Assembly (NCBI GenBank): GCA_024763215.1
Contig: JANTFX010000012.1
Location: forward strand, 1-46,259
Source: Candidatus Krumholzibacteriia bacterium
Lineage (GTDB): Bacteria > Krumholzibacteriota > Krumholzibacteriia > LZORAL124-64-63
Length of the DNA stretch: 46,259 bases
Reading direction: 5' to 3'
The notes below the pieces were generated by a model. The model did no database searches. It was given only the letters and a program-made list of their open reading frames with translations, and was not told the DNA's origin. Position 1 is the first letter of the stretch, and every line of letters starts with the position of its first letter. A program made the translations under genes and the position numbers. This document shows, piece after piece, positions 7,997 through 18,937 of this stretch.

Positions 7997-9437
7997 CGAT
8001 GGCCTCCCTTGCCTTCAGTTCCATTTCCGGATTGCGGTGCAGTTGGATAAGGTTTGCCATCTGAACGGCCTTCTCCTCCATCTGGTCGATGATGGCGCCG
8101 GACCGGCGCGAAAGGTAGGTGTGCAGGAGCATGATGGGAATGGCCACCGCCAGGCCCAGCTCGGTGGTCACCAGGGCCTCGCTGATGCCCCCGGACATGA
8201 GCTTGGGGTCCCCGGTGCCGAACAGGGTGATGACCCGGAAGGTATTGATCATGCCGGTCACCGTGCCCAGCAACCCCAGCAGGGGCGCCACCGCCCCCAG
8301 CACCGCCAGGGCCGACAATCCCCTCTCGACCCGCGGCAGCTGGTGCAGGATCGACTCCTGCAGGACATTCTCGACTGTTTCCCGATCCCGGTCCCGCACC
8401 CCGAGTCCCGCCCTGATGACGGCGATAACCGGGCTGCCGTTGCGGCCATTGCGGGCCACGTAATCCTCCGCCCCCCCCCAGTCGCCCCGGGCAACCAGGC
8501 CGTTGACCTCGCCCATGAAACGGTCGGTGTTGGAGTGAACGCGTTGCAGGAAGACCGCCCGGGAAATGACGATCACCAGGGCGATGACGGCCAACCCCAG
8601 GATGGGCCAGACGATGGGGCCGCCGGCCTCCAACTGTTCCCGGAAGGAAGTCTGCTGGGTGATCTGGGCCAGGGCGTTGCCGCCGGACATGTCCAGGGGC
8701 ACACGCGCCGTCCGGCCTGCGAAATAAGCCTTGAGGTCCCGACCCCAGCCGCCTCGCGGTAGGGTGGACAGGGCTACCAGTTCCTTGCCCTCGGGCATGT
8801 AACGCAGGAAGCCTGTCTCCTGCGGGGTCTGGTAGGCCGCGGAAAACTTGCCGAGAGTCAGGACCGAGGCGGTTACCTTCTCACCATCGCGGCCGATGAT
8901 CCCGGACTCCTGCATCCGTACCTGGCCCGAAAGCCTGATCTCCTCGAACAGCGACGCCGCCATGCCGGAGATGTCGTTGATGTCAGGGAAGTACCCTTGG
9001 TCCAGCAGATGCCCCACGCGCTCGGCACGCCCGGGAGCGAAGGCCGTGAAGGGGGAATCCACCAGGATGGTTTCCACATCGCGGGCGGCGACCCGCACGT
9101 TGCCGCTGATTTCCCTGGTATCCAGTTCCTGCCGGGTCCACTGCTGCTGGAGATCCTCCCGGCGGGCGGTCTTCTGCTCGATGCGGGAGTTCATGGCGGC
9201 CAGCCTGTCTTCCAGATCCTTCTGCTTCCGCTCCAGGGCTATGACCGCGTCTGTGAAGCTGTCGCGATCGGCCTTGATCGCCGCCTCCTTTCCCCGGGCC
9301 TTGCGCCTCTGCTCCTCCTTCATCTGTTCAGCCTTGCGATAGGCTTCCCTCAAATCCTGGGCCGGACAGACCGCAGGAGCCGAGATCACGATCACCGCCA
9401 CGAGCCAGGCGGCCTTCAGCAAGGACATCCTCTTCAT
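7989..9437 (-). CDS. TtpC-like ExbB with long periplasmic N-terminal extension
   Basis: A 482-aa protein combining a signal peptide (MKRMSLLKAAWLVAVIVIS...AQ), a Lys/Glu/Arg-rich coiled coil (about residues 25-100), a globular periplasmic segment (about 100-275) and a C-terminal MotA/TolQ/ExbB unit with AVLGAVAPLLGLLGTVTGMI and ALVTTELGLAVAIP. This layout is that of TtpC, the extra ExbB-like partner required by Vibrio TonB2 systems. ATG 9437 overlaps the stop of the DUF3450 gene and has GGGGAGG upstream; the longer reading frame upstream of it is not supported. It is likely an inner-membrane protein reaching across the periplasm. Confidence 0.88.
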   Translation of the reverse strand: MKRMSLLKAAWLVAVIVISAPAVCPAQDLREAYRKAEQMKEEQRRKARGKEAAIKADRDSFTDAVIALERKQKDLEDRLAAMNSRIEQKTARREDLQQQWTRQELDTREISGNVRVAARDVETILVDSPFTAFAPGRAERVGHLLDQGYFPDINDISGMAASLFEEIRLSGQVRMQESGIIGRDGEKVTASVLTLGKFSAAYQTPQETGFLRYMPEGKELVALSTLPRGGWGRDLKAYFAGRTARVPLDMSGGNALAQITQQTSFREQLEAGGPIVWPILGLAVIALVIVISRAVFLQRVHSNTDRFMGEVNGLVARGDWGGAEDYVARNGRNGSPVIAVIRAGLGVRDRDRETVENVLQESILHQLPRVERGLSALAVLGAVAPLLGLLGTVTGMINTFRVITLFGTGDPKLMSGGISEALVTTELGLAVAIPIMLLHTYLSRRSGAIIDQMEEKAVQMANLIQLHRNPEMELKAREAIGG

Positions 9438-10192
9438 CGGGTTATCCTCCCCAGCGGCAGAGAGATCAGTTCCGTGGGCCGGACGTGTGCGGCCATGTCG
9501 AAAGCGCGGTTGACGGCCCGCCGTTCTCCTCCGGGCAGCGGGATCCACTGTGCGGTCGCTGGGTCCCAGGTGCCGAATTCCTTCTTGTCGGGCGTTCTCC
9601 AGAACGTGACCAGCCGTCCGATGCGCAGGATATCGGCGTGGATGTTTCGAGGTCCCACGGCAATGTTCCCGGCGGTGACCTCGACCGTCTCGCCGTACCT
9701 GGCCTCGATGATCATCGCCTCCAGCAATCTGCGCAGCTTCTCCGCGGCGGGAACATCGTCCCGGGCGTTGAGGCTCTCGAGCATTTCCAACCTCCCCTGC
9801 CGCTCTTCCTGCAGGAACGGCAGGTCCGCCGCGACCACCGCCTCAAGCCGGCCGAGCACGGCGTCGAGAGTGTCCTGGATGGCGACCTGCAGCCTGCCGG
9901 CCTCGACCAGACGACGGGAGTATTCGGCGATGTCCCCGTCCAATTCCTCCTCGACATTACCCTGCAGGCGCAGCCGCTCGGAAAGCCAGGCGATGTTGGC
10001 CTGGGCGGACTTGTACCGGACCTCCAGGGATTCCTTCTCCTTTGCCCATCTGTCCAGTTCGCCCTGAGCTTTGCTGGCGGTCTCCACCGCCTCGGTCACC
10101 GGTTTTTCAAGGGATCCAGGGGCCTGCGCGAATCCTACTCCGGTCCAAACCAGTGCCAGGAAAAACACCATCCCAGTGGCAACAAGTCTCAT
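9434..10192 (-). CDS. DUF3450 family periplasmic protein, first gene of the TonB operon
   Basis: A 252-aa secreted protein: signal peptide (MRLVATGMVFFLALVWTGVGFAQ), a long alpha-helical coiled-coil segment (about residues 28-115) and a C-terminal beta-rich part (IHADILRIGRLVTFWRTPD and following). Length and architecture match DUF3450, which sits immediately upstream of ttpC-exbB-exbD-tonB-TPR in Vibrio and relatives. Function is unknown; co-occurrence implies an accessory role in the periplasmic part of the TonB machine. ATG 10192 is preceded by AGGA; a GTG 36 bases upstream is less likely. An 11-bp-period direct repeat lies about 65-83 bases upstream. Confidence 0.85.
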   Translation of the reverse strand: MRLVATGMVFFLALVWTGVGFAQAPGSLEKPVTEAVETASKAQGELDRWAKEKESLEVRYKSAQANIAWLSERLRLQGNVEEELDGDIAEYSRRLVEAGRLQVAIQDTLDAVLGRLEAVVAADLPFLQEERQGRLEMLESLNARDDVPAAEKLRRLLEAMIIEARYGETVEVTAGNIAVGPRNIHADILRIGRLVTFWRTPDKKEFGTWDPATAQWIPLPGGERRAVNRAFDMAAHVRPTELISLPLGRITR

Positions 10193-10256
10193 TTCCTGTC
10201 TCTTTTCTGAAGGTACATACGGGGGCACCGACTCACCGCAAAAGCTACACCGCTCA

Positions 10257-10275
10257 GGTTAGGGATCGGTTAGGG
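10257..10275. promoter_or_regulatory. Direct repeat with 11-bp period upstream of the TonB operon
   Basis: GGTTAGGG occurs twice, separated by ATC, giving an exact 11-bp period. It lies upstream of the DUF3450 start at 10192. Direct repeats at 11-bp spacing are typical of binding sites for OmpR/PhoB-family regulators. No regulator gene of that family is in the window, so this is only a candidate operator. Confidence 0.3.
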
Positions 10276-10320
10276 CACAGCGAAAAATCCGTAAGGGACG
10301 AGCCGGGCCGGATGCGAACA

Positions 10321-10346
10321 GCCGCCGCACATCCCTGTGCGGCGGC
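10321..10346 (-). terminator. Hairpin downstream of the secreted beta-helix gene
   Basis: A perfect 11-bp stem (GCCGCCGCACA / TGTGCGGCGGC) with a 4-base loop, 33 bases past the stop codon of the 557-aa secreted protein. There is no long U-run after it, so it may be a weak terminator or a 3'-end stabiliser. It separates this gene from the TonB operon that follows on the same strand. Confidence 0.55.
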
Positions 10347-10379
10347 CGCTTCCAGGAGCAAGCCCCATCTATGTAAAAA

Positions 10380-12053
10380 CTACTTCACCATCTGCATCTT
10401 GCCGGTCATTTCGTAACCGACGCCGACCAAGCGGTAGAAGTAGGTTCCGCTGGACAGCCCCTGGCCGTCAAAGCGCAGGCTGTGCTCACCGGCGGACATC
10501 TCCTTGTCCGCCAGGGTGGCAACCCGGTGGCCACGCAGGTTGAACACCGTCACGGTCACATGGCCCTTGCGGGGGTTGGTGAACCTGATGCTGGTGCTGG
10601 GATTGAACGGATTGGGATAGTTGTCGGCCTGGACCTGGAGGGCCGGGATGACTTCCACCGCGGAGACTGCGGCGTAGTCGCTGTTCTGGGGATCGAAGTT
10701 GGTCCAATTGGCCGTCCATTGCTGCGACATGGGCAAGGCCGGGTCGAAGGCCCCGCGGTAGCTCACAGGGGTGAACAGAGGATCCTGCAGGTAGCCGTCG
10801 CTGAAGTCGGCCGAACCGATCAGTTCGCTACCGGCAGCGGGGACGGCGTCGGGGTTGTTCAGGTTCATGGGATAGGCCGCGCCGATCAGCAGGTCGCTGA
10901 AGGACCGCGGAGCGGTGCCGGTGTTGTTGTAGGCCGGACGATCGTACCAGGTGGCCACGTCGGCCCACTTGTTGGTCTCGTGGACGATGCCGGGAGAAAC
11001 CTCGACAACCGCCTGCAGACTCAGGTTGCGTACGCGCAGGGTGTCGTTCCAGGCGTCGTCCTGGGTTGCGGCATCGCGGATGGACATGCCCTTTGGATAA
11101 CCCGCGATAACCGAGTTGAAGATGCTGGTGCGGGTCGATCGGCGCAGCGTCGCCGAAGTCCCGAACTTGTTGCCCGTCACAAGGCTGTCCCGGGTGGCCA
11201 GGGGGCCGCAAAGGGTCACGTTGCTGAAGATGGGCCAGGTGCGGGGCTCGGCCAGGGTGCCGGAGCCGTCGTTGTCCGACTCAAAACCGTTGCTGGTCCC
11301 ATTGGGGTCCCATTTTTCCGGGTCGCGCAGGCCAAACAGGAACTGCAACTTGCCCTGGAATCCGAAATCGGTGTCGAACTCGTCATCGGTCCCGCCGAAG
11401 GCCACCAGGTGGTGGGGATTCACAGTGCCGCCGAACCACTCGTAGCTGTCGTCGAAGGAATAGCTGACCTGGACGTGATGGATCTCGGTGGCGTCGCCGA
11501 CGCCGCCGCTGGTCAGGCCGTTGATCTCGTTATCCAGCTGGAAACGGTAGCCGGGGAACTCGATGCGCACGTATTTGAACACGCCGGAATCGTCGTGGGG
11601 ATCGGTACCGCCGAAGGTGCCCTCGATGATACCGCCCTCGATCAGGGGGTTGGCCTGGTTCACCGGAGCACGACCCAGGATCACCACGCCGCCCCAGTCA
11701 CCGGGATTGCGCTGGCCGGCGGGCTGGCCGCTGGTGAAGACCACCGGGGATGTCTCGGTGCCGGTGGCATAGACCTGGCCGCCGGGCTGGATAACCAGGG
11801 TCGCGCCGAAAACACCCTGGATGACGGTGCCAGCGGGGATGTTGATGACACTCCCGTCCGTGACGTAGTACAGGCCGTGCAGGGTGTAGAGCGTATCCGG
11901 GCTGAGGGTCCGCACGCCGGACTGGTGGAAAGGCGCCAGGGGGTCGAGGGGATCGATGGTGCCGAGATCGGCGCTGCCCACCCAGGCGGCCGCGGGCAGG
12001 GCCACGGCCAGGGCAACCAGACCCGTCAGGATTGCGGTCAATCGCTTGCTCAT
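10380..12053 (-). CDS. Secreted beta-helix-type protein with FlgD-like/T9SS-type C-terminal domain
   Basis: A 557-aa exported protein. A signal peptide (MSKRLTAILTGLVALAVALPAAA) is followed by a domain seen in many FCB secreted proteins that read VINIPAGTVIQG, LVIQPGGQVYATGT and GDWGGVVILGRAPVN; the pattern suggests a right-handed beta-helix (about residues 40-330). A less conserved middle leads to a C-terminal module of about 80 residues beginning NYPNPFNPSTSIRF and ending YFYRLVGVGYEMTGKMQMVK, the FlgD-Ig-like/type A sorting-like domain. It lies between a TonB-dependent receptor and the TonB operon, so it is probably a surface or secreted partner of that receptor; the ligand is unknown. ATG 12053 has GGAGG upstream. 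I see no T9SS genes in the window. Confidence 0.8.
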   Translation of the reverse strand: MSKRLTAILTGLVALAVALPAAAWVGSADLGTIDPLDPLAPFHQSGVRTLSPDTLYTLHGLYYVTDGSVINIPAGTVIQGVFGATLVIQPGGQVYATGTETSPVVFTSGQPAGQRNPGDWGGVVILGRAPVNQANPLIEGGIIEGTFGGTDPHDDSGVFKYVRIEFPGYRFQLDNEINGLTSGGVGDATEIHHVQVSYSFDDSYEWFGGTVNPHHLVAFGGTDDEFDTDFGFQGKLQFLFGLRDPEKWDPNGTSNGFESDNDGSGTLAEPRTWPIFSNVTLCGPLATRDSLVTGNKFGTSATLRRSTRTSIFNSVIAGYPKGMSIRDAATQDDAWNDTLRVRNLSLQAVVEVSPGIVHETNKWADVATWYDRPAYNNTGTAPRSFSDLLIGAAYPMNLNNPDAVPAAGSELIGSADFSDGYLQDPLFTPVSYRGAFDPALPMSQQWTANWTNFDPQNSDYAAVSAVEVIPALQVQADNYPNPFNPSTSIRFTNPRKGHVTVTVFNLRGHRVATLADKEMSAGEHSLRFDGQGLSSGTYFYRLVGVGYEMTGKMQMVK

Positions 12054-12086
12054 GGGAATTATCCTCCGTTGCTGCTGTGAATCGCG

Positions 12087-12117
12087 GGGGCGGCCTGCCC
12101 CATCGGCAGACCGCCCC
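12087..12117 (-). promoter_or_regulatory. Leader hairpin before the secreted beta-helix gene
   Basis: A 13-bp inverted repeat with one mismatch (GGGGCGGCCTGCC / GGCAGACCGCCCC) around a 5-base loop. It ends 33 bases upstream of the start codon at 12053, outside the ribosome-binding site. It could be a leader structure, an attenuator or an mRNA-stabilising element between receptor and secreted protein. Confidence 0.45.
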
Positions 12118-12215
12118 GGAACCTTCTCACCTGCTACGTGAGACTGGCCACGGGGCCAGGTGTCAAGTGTTGGACGAAGCGCAGTGGAAAGGTCTGGGGT
12201 GAATCGCCGAAAGGG

Positions 12216-12275
12216 TCCCCGGGCGGGTAATTCGCAGTTTTGCCACGCTGCTCGTTCATCATACCCGCCCGGGGA
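12216..12275. repeat. 14-bp perfect inverted repeat in the receptor/secreted-protein intergenic region
   Basis: TCCCCGGGCGGGTA (12216-12229) and its exact reverse complement (12262-12275) flank a 32-base loop. In the minus-strand transcript it lies about 245 bases after the receptor stop. There is no U-run, so it is not a textbook terminator. A structured RNA element, processing site or regulator site are alternatives. Confidence 0.5.
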
Positions 12276-12520
12276 GTCCCAAATCGGTCGTTCACCTAGT
12301 CACGCCGGCCACCGGGATGAGGCGGAACCCGGGCCATGGGAAAACATGTTCCATCGGGATCGCCCATGTCCGCTCCGGCCCACGGGGCCAGCCGTGACGC
12401 GCAGAATGGTAGCAGTGCCGTGTTACCTGACCGCGAGCAGTGCGTTTGGTTTGGGTGAGGGTTTGATTCGTCCGGCATGAAGCAGGGGTTCAGGAAGAGT
12501 AAACAACGCCCCGTGCCCGG

Positions 12521-15280
12521 TCAGAAACGGTAATTCACCGAGGCGCTTAACACGGATCCCGTTGCCACCCGGGAGTAGTCGTAGGGAGCCTGCTCCGGCC
12601 CGCTGGTCCGGCGGATGTCCTGCCCCAGGACATCCTTGGCGCCGATCTTCAACTTCACCCCGGGAGCCAATCGTTGCGCCACCAGGACGTCAAGACGGTC
12701 CCGTGGTTCCAGGTAGATGGCCGTGATGGCGCTGTCGCCCACCTTGTCGAGGTTTCGCCCGACCCTGTTGAAAAAAAGATTCACCGAAGTTCCCCGGCCC
12801 GGATCGTCGTAGTGCAGCCCGGCATTGACGACCCAGGGTGCCTGCCCCTGCAAGGGGCGGGTCTTGTCCTTGCCGTCGAAAAGGTCGCGATAGTCCACGC
12901 TGGACCATACCCGTGTGTAGTTGAGCGAAACGGTGAGGCCCGCCGGCAGAAGCAAACCCTCCAGGGCGCGCCGGACTTCGAGCTCGAACCCGTAGTTGCG
13001 CCCCGAAGGAGAATTTGTCCAGGACAGCACGGGCCTGTCCGGCGCAGGATAGACCCTCTGTTCGATGGCGTCGTGAAATTTCTTGTAGAATAAGCTGGCT
13101 GCCATCACCTGACCGGTCTCGGGAAAGAATTCAAGGCGGAAATCGTAGTTGTCGATCAGGGCGCGCTTGAGATCGGGATTTCCCAACTCGTTCTGGAAGG
13201 TCTTGAAATTGCGCCGATTGACAGGAGCCAGCTCCCGAAATTCCGGCCGGTTGATGGACTTGTAGTAGCCCAGCCGCACATTGGTCCGCTCGTCGTACAT
13301 CCAGGTCAGATTCAGCGAAGGCAAAGGATCCCGTTCCGCGACCCTGGCGCTGTCGGGCCGGTCCAGAAACTTGTCCTGCCAGGCCCGCACGAACAGATTC
13401 CCGTCCTCAAGTCGCACCCCGCCGGTCAGGCGCAGGTTCTCCCCCAGCAGCGAGAGGGGGACATCGGCCATGAGGTATACCGACCACAGATCCAATGCCC
13501 CGTCATAGCGGCCGCTGTTGCTGCGGTCGGTCTGGAGATTGAAGCCGTGGCCCCGGATGTCCAGGGTGTCGTTGAAGTTCTCCTGCCGGAATATCTCTTC
13601 CGGAGGCAGCAGGCCCAGGGCGAAGCTCTGGTATGCGAAGGTATAGGCCGCATACCAGGCTTCCATCTCGAAGGACCGGGAACGGTGCTCCCGCGCGACC
13701 CCCGTCTTGAAGCGCAGCACATGGTCAACGTCCTCGGGGTCCTCGCTGGGCGTCCACGTCACGTCAGCACGGTAGCCCCGGCGCAACTGATCCAGCCAGG
13801 CCCAGGTGCGCAGGTTGTCGTCCATGATGGGCGTTTCCGGATCGTCGATGTTGTACTCGAGGAAACGGCGGTCCGGTTCGGTGGCGTGGGATTCCCCGTA
13901 GAAGGCGTTCCAGTCAACCTCGAAACCGCTGCCTGGGCCAGGCAGGATATGGCTGCCGTCGATCTTGTTCAGGAACTGGTACCGCTCCTGCCAGTCCAGG
14001 CTCCGCCACCGGAAGAGCTTGTCCGAATCCTCGCCCTGCAGGGTGGTGATGATGTTGTCGGCGCTGCGCGTGTAGAAGTTGTTCAGGCCGATGCGGTGGT
14101 TCCCGTTGAACCGGTAGAACATGTTGGCCAGACCACCCCACAGAACCTGGGTGTGGCTGCTTCTGAAATCACCGGTTTTGGTCTGCCCGCCGTAGGTGGG
14201 ATCGGCCTTGCGACTTTCGCTGCCGTCCTCGCGGTCGTAGTCGTTGCGGTAGGTCACAGCAGCCATGTAACCCAGGTTTCCGCCCAGCAGGGAGGTGCTG
14301 CCGCCGTGTGCCGCATGCCAGGAATACTTCACCGGAGCCGAACCCTCGCGAATACCCCACCGGTTGGGCAGGGCCCGGGCCAGGTCGTTGCCCGTCAAGC
14401 CGGCGGGAAAGGCACGGTGTCCGTCGTCCAGCCCCAGCCACTCCCGGGAACCGGGGTCGGTTTCCTCGAAATATGGTTTCCCCGTGGTGCCGTCGGTCCG
14501 GCCGGCCCCGAATCCCACCGCCGTCGTGGCCTGATCGGGAAATTCCAGGGTGTTGATCCGGACAAGTCCCCCGCTGAAGTCCCCAGGCATATCGGGGGTG
14601 GAGGTCTTGATCACGCTGACGTTTGCCAGCAGGCTGGAGGGGACCATGTCGAAATTGAAGCTCTTACGATCCTGGTCGATGTTGGTACCGGTCATGGTCA
14701 CGCCGTTGATCTCGGTGACGTTGTAGCGGTCGGTGACCCCCCGCACGAAAACGTACTTGCCGCCGCGAACCGTCAGGCCGGGTACGCGTTTGAGGGCGTC
14801 GCCGGAGGTTCCGTCGGGGGTGCGGCTGATCTGAGCCGCGCTGATCGCGTCCCCAACGACCCCGGCTGCCTTCCGGCTGGCCAGCAGGGCGGACTCGGTG
14901 GACAGGACCCTGCTCGCCGAGACCACCATGTCGTCGGCCGCATAGGCCTGGAAGCTCTCCAGGGCCACCACGATGTGCTTGTCTCCGTCGGCAGGCACCG
15001 CGATTTCCGGCAGGAGCCTCGTGGTGTAACCAAGGTAGGTCAGGCGCAGGCGATAGGATCCCGCAGCCAAGCCCGTGAAGGATACTTTCCCCTCCAGGTC
15101 CGTGGCCGCCTTGCGGCCCAGGCCCACCAGGACCGCATCCACCCCGATCAGGGGCTCGCCTGAATCCGCATCGGTCACAGCCACGGTCAGTGAACCCGCG
15201 AGGACGGCTGCCGCGCCTCCTGTGCAGAGAACGGCAGCAAGCAGGAAGATCAAAGCCAACGAAGATCCGCGGTATCCCAT
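12521..15280 (-). CDS. TonB-dependent receptor with N-terminal carboxypeptidase-regulatory-like domain
   Basis: A 919-aa outer-membrane receptor. After the signal peptide (residues 1-29) comes a CarboxypepD_reg-like beta-sandwich (about 30-110: LTVAVTDADSGEPLIGVDAVL ... LEGKVSFTGLAAGSYRLRL). A TonB-box-like DDMVVSAS follows at 116-123. The plug domain is at about 130-260 (RVPGLTVRGGKYVFVRGVTDRYNV) and a long beta-barrel ends in SASVNYRF with the terminal Phe used by the BAM complex. The N-terminal fold is common in SusC-like and other FCB receptors, but there is no SusD partner. The substrate is unknown. Genes for its likely energy source follow downstream. The chosen ATG matches a complete signal peptide; the longer frame to 15337 does not. 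Confidence 0.93.
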   Translation of the reverse strand: MGYRGSSLALIFLLAAVLCTGGAAAVLAGSLTVAVTDADSGEPLIGVDAVLVGLGRKAATDLEGKVSFTGLAAGSYRLRLTYLGYTTRLLPEIAVPADGDKHIVVALESFQAYAADDMVVSASRVLSTESALLASRKAAGVVGDAISAAQISRTPDGTSGDALKRVPGLTVRGGKYVFVRGVTDRYNVTEINGVTMTGTNIDQDRKSFNFDMVPSSLLANVSVIKTSTPDMPGDFSGGLVRINTLEFPDQATTAVGFGAGRTDGTTGKPYFEETDPGSREWLGLDDGHRAFPAGLTGNDLARALPNRWGIREGSAPVKYSWHAAHGGSTSLLGGNLGYMAAVTYRNDYDREDGSESRKADPTYGGQTKTGDFRSSHTQVLWGGLANMFYRFNGNHRIGLNNFYTRSADNIITTLQGEDSDKLFRWRSLDWQERYQFLNKIDGSHILPGPGSGFEVDWNAFYGESHATEPDRRFLEYNIDDPETPIMDDNLRTWAWLDQLRRGYRADVTWTPSEDPEDVDHVLRFKTGVAREHRSRSFEMEAWYAAYTFAYQSFALGLLPPEEIFRQENFNDTLDIRGHGFNLQTDRSNSGRYDGALDLWSVYLMADVPLSLLGENLRLTGGVRLEDGNLFVRAWQDKFLDRPDSARVAERDPLPSLNLTWMYDERTNVRLGYYKSINRPEFRELAPVNRRNFKTFQNELGNPDLKRALIDNYDFRLEFFPETGQVMAASLFYKKFHDAIEQRVYPAPDRPVLSWTNSPSGRNYGFELEVRRALEGLLLPAGLTVSLNYTRVWSSVDYRDLFDGKDKTRPLQGQAPWVVNAGLHYDDPGRGTSVNLFFNRVGRNLDKVGDSAITAIYLEPRDRLDVLVAQRLAPGVKLKIGAKDVLGQDIRRTSGPEQAPYDYSRVATGSVLSASVNYRF

Positions 15281-15394
15281 GGCATAAACCTTGTGGTCCG
15301 AAGCGGTTGGTAAACATGAACACACCGCCGGAACCATATACGGATCATGTCAAGAAGGTGTAAGAACCATGAAAAAAGGGTGTTAACCCGGAAG

Positions 15395-15437
15395 GCCAAA
15401 TAAAAGAACCGCCGGTGGAATCCTTTCCGCCGGCGGT
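15395..15437 (-). terminator. Rho-independent terminator of nrdJ
   Basis: On the minus strand a 12-bp stem (ACCGCCGGCGGA / TCCACCGGCGGT, one G-T pair) with a short loop is followed directly by TCTTTTATTTGG. It begins 62 bases after the nrdJ stop codon and precedes the receptor gene's promoter region. Confidence 0.8.
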
Positions 15438-15498
15438 CCTCTGTGGCAATCCGTTGCCTGATGGGAGCTCCGTCTGACCCTGGGGCCGACGGCCGGGC

Positions 15499-18390
<2,892 letters not shown>

Positions 18391-18937
18391 GATCCGTCTC
18401 TCCTTAAGGTTCAGATCCATCTGAACACCCGTGTGGTGTCGTCTATGATCGTGCATGGTTCCCACTCCTGACGGCTAATCAGGAGTATAATACTATTGTT
18501 TTTTTCAGGGCCGCCCAAGCCGGGATTCGGGAGTCATCGAGGTCACCGAAAGCAAGGCTTCAGATGTTTAGGGTATCCGTTGCCTGTTTGATATCCCGTG
18601 CGGGGAATCCCCAATATATAGAGCTTTCCCGCGGCTGCCACCACATCCCGTAGTGGGATAAGCCGGACAATAAGAGGGAGCGCCCAGCCACTTCAAAGAA
18701 AAAATCGGGCACCTCGGGGCCTGGGGATGGGCCCGGTTGCCAAACCCCGTCAACGGCCATCCAAACTTGGATTTAGGCACCTGGAAGGGCCTTGAAAAAA
18801 ACTGAAAAATCTCACGGAAAATTCACACGCCAACCCTGCGAGAAAATGTCCTACCCGCAGGTCCGGAATCAGGAAATCTGTAGGACGTTGATTTCAATGC
18901 AGATAGAATCCCGGCGATGGAAAACTGATTTTTCGGG
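18391..18937. other. 547-bp intergenic region upstream of nrdJ
   Basis: This gap lies between the biotin carrier gene and nrdJ, both on the minus strand. It contains the nrdJ leader and putative promoter. Two short overlapping minus-strand frames (about 60-70 codons, 18560-18780) show no recognisable protein. A GTCCTAC...GTAGGAC inverted repeat lies at 18848-18886. Base composition is visibly less GC-rich than in flanking genes. I recognise no RNA family here. Confidence 0.5.
18484..18494 (-). promoter_or_regulatory. AT-rich putative promoter region of nrdJ
   Basis: A short AT-rich patch in an otherwise GC-rich region holds the dyad AGTAT-A-ATACT. On the minus strand it contains TATACT preceded by an A-run, resembling a -10 element about 95 bases before the nrdJ start. 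No good -35 hexamer is visible, so this is tentative. Confidence 0.3.

Larger units (their letters stand above)
12054..12520. other. 467-bp intergenic region with no gene
   Basis: This gap lies between the TonB-dependent receptor and the secreted protein, both on the minus strand. No convincing ORF is present on either strand. It holds the two strong inverted repeats listed separately, a smaller 6-bp hairpin (CTGGCC-ACGG-GGCCAG at 12144-12159) and nothing else I can name. Confidence 0.6.

Noticed and set aside
18391-18790. Cobalamin riboswitch or NrdR box in front of nrdJ
   Set aside because: I looked for a B12-box-like GCCACTG element and for an NrdR-type ATAT-centred dyad on the minus strand and saw neither convincingly. 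The AGTAT-A-ATACT dyad does not match the NrdR consensus well.
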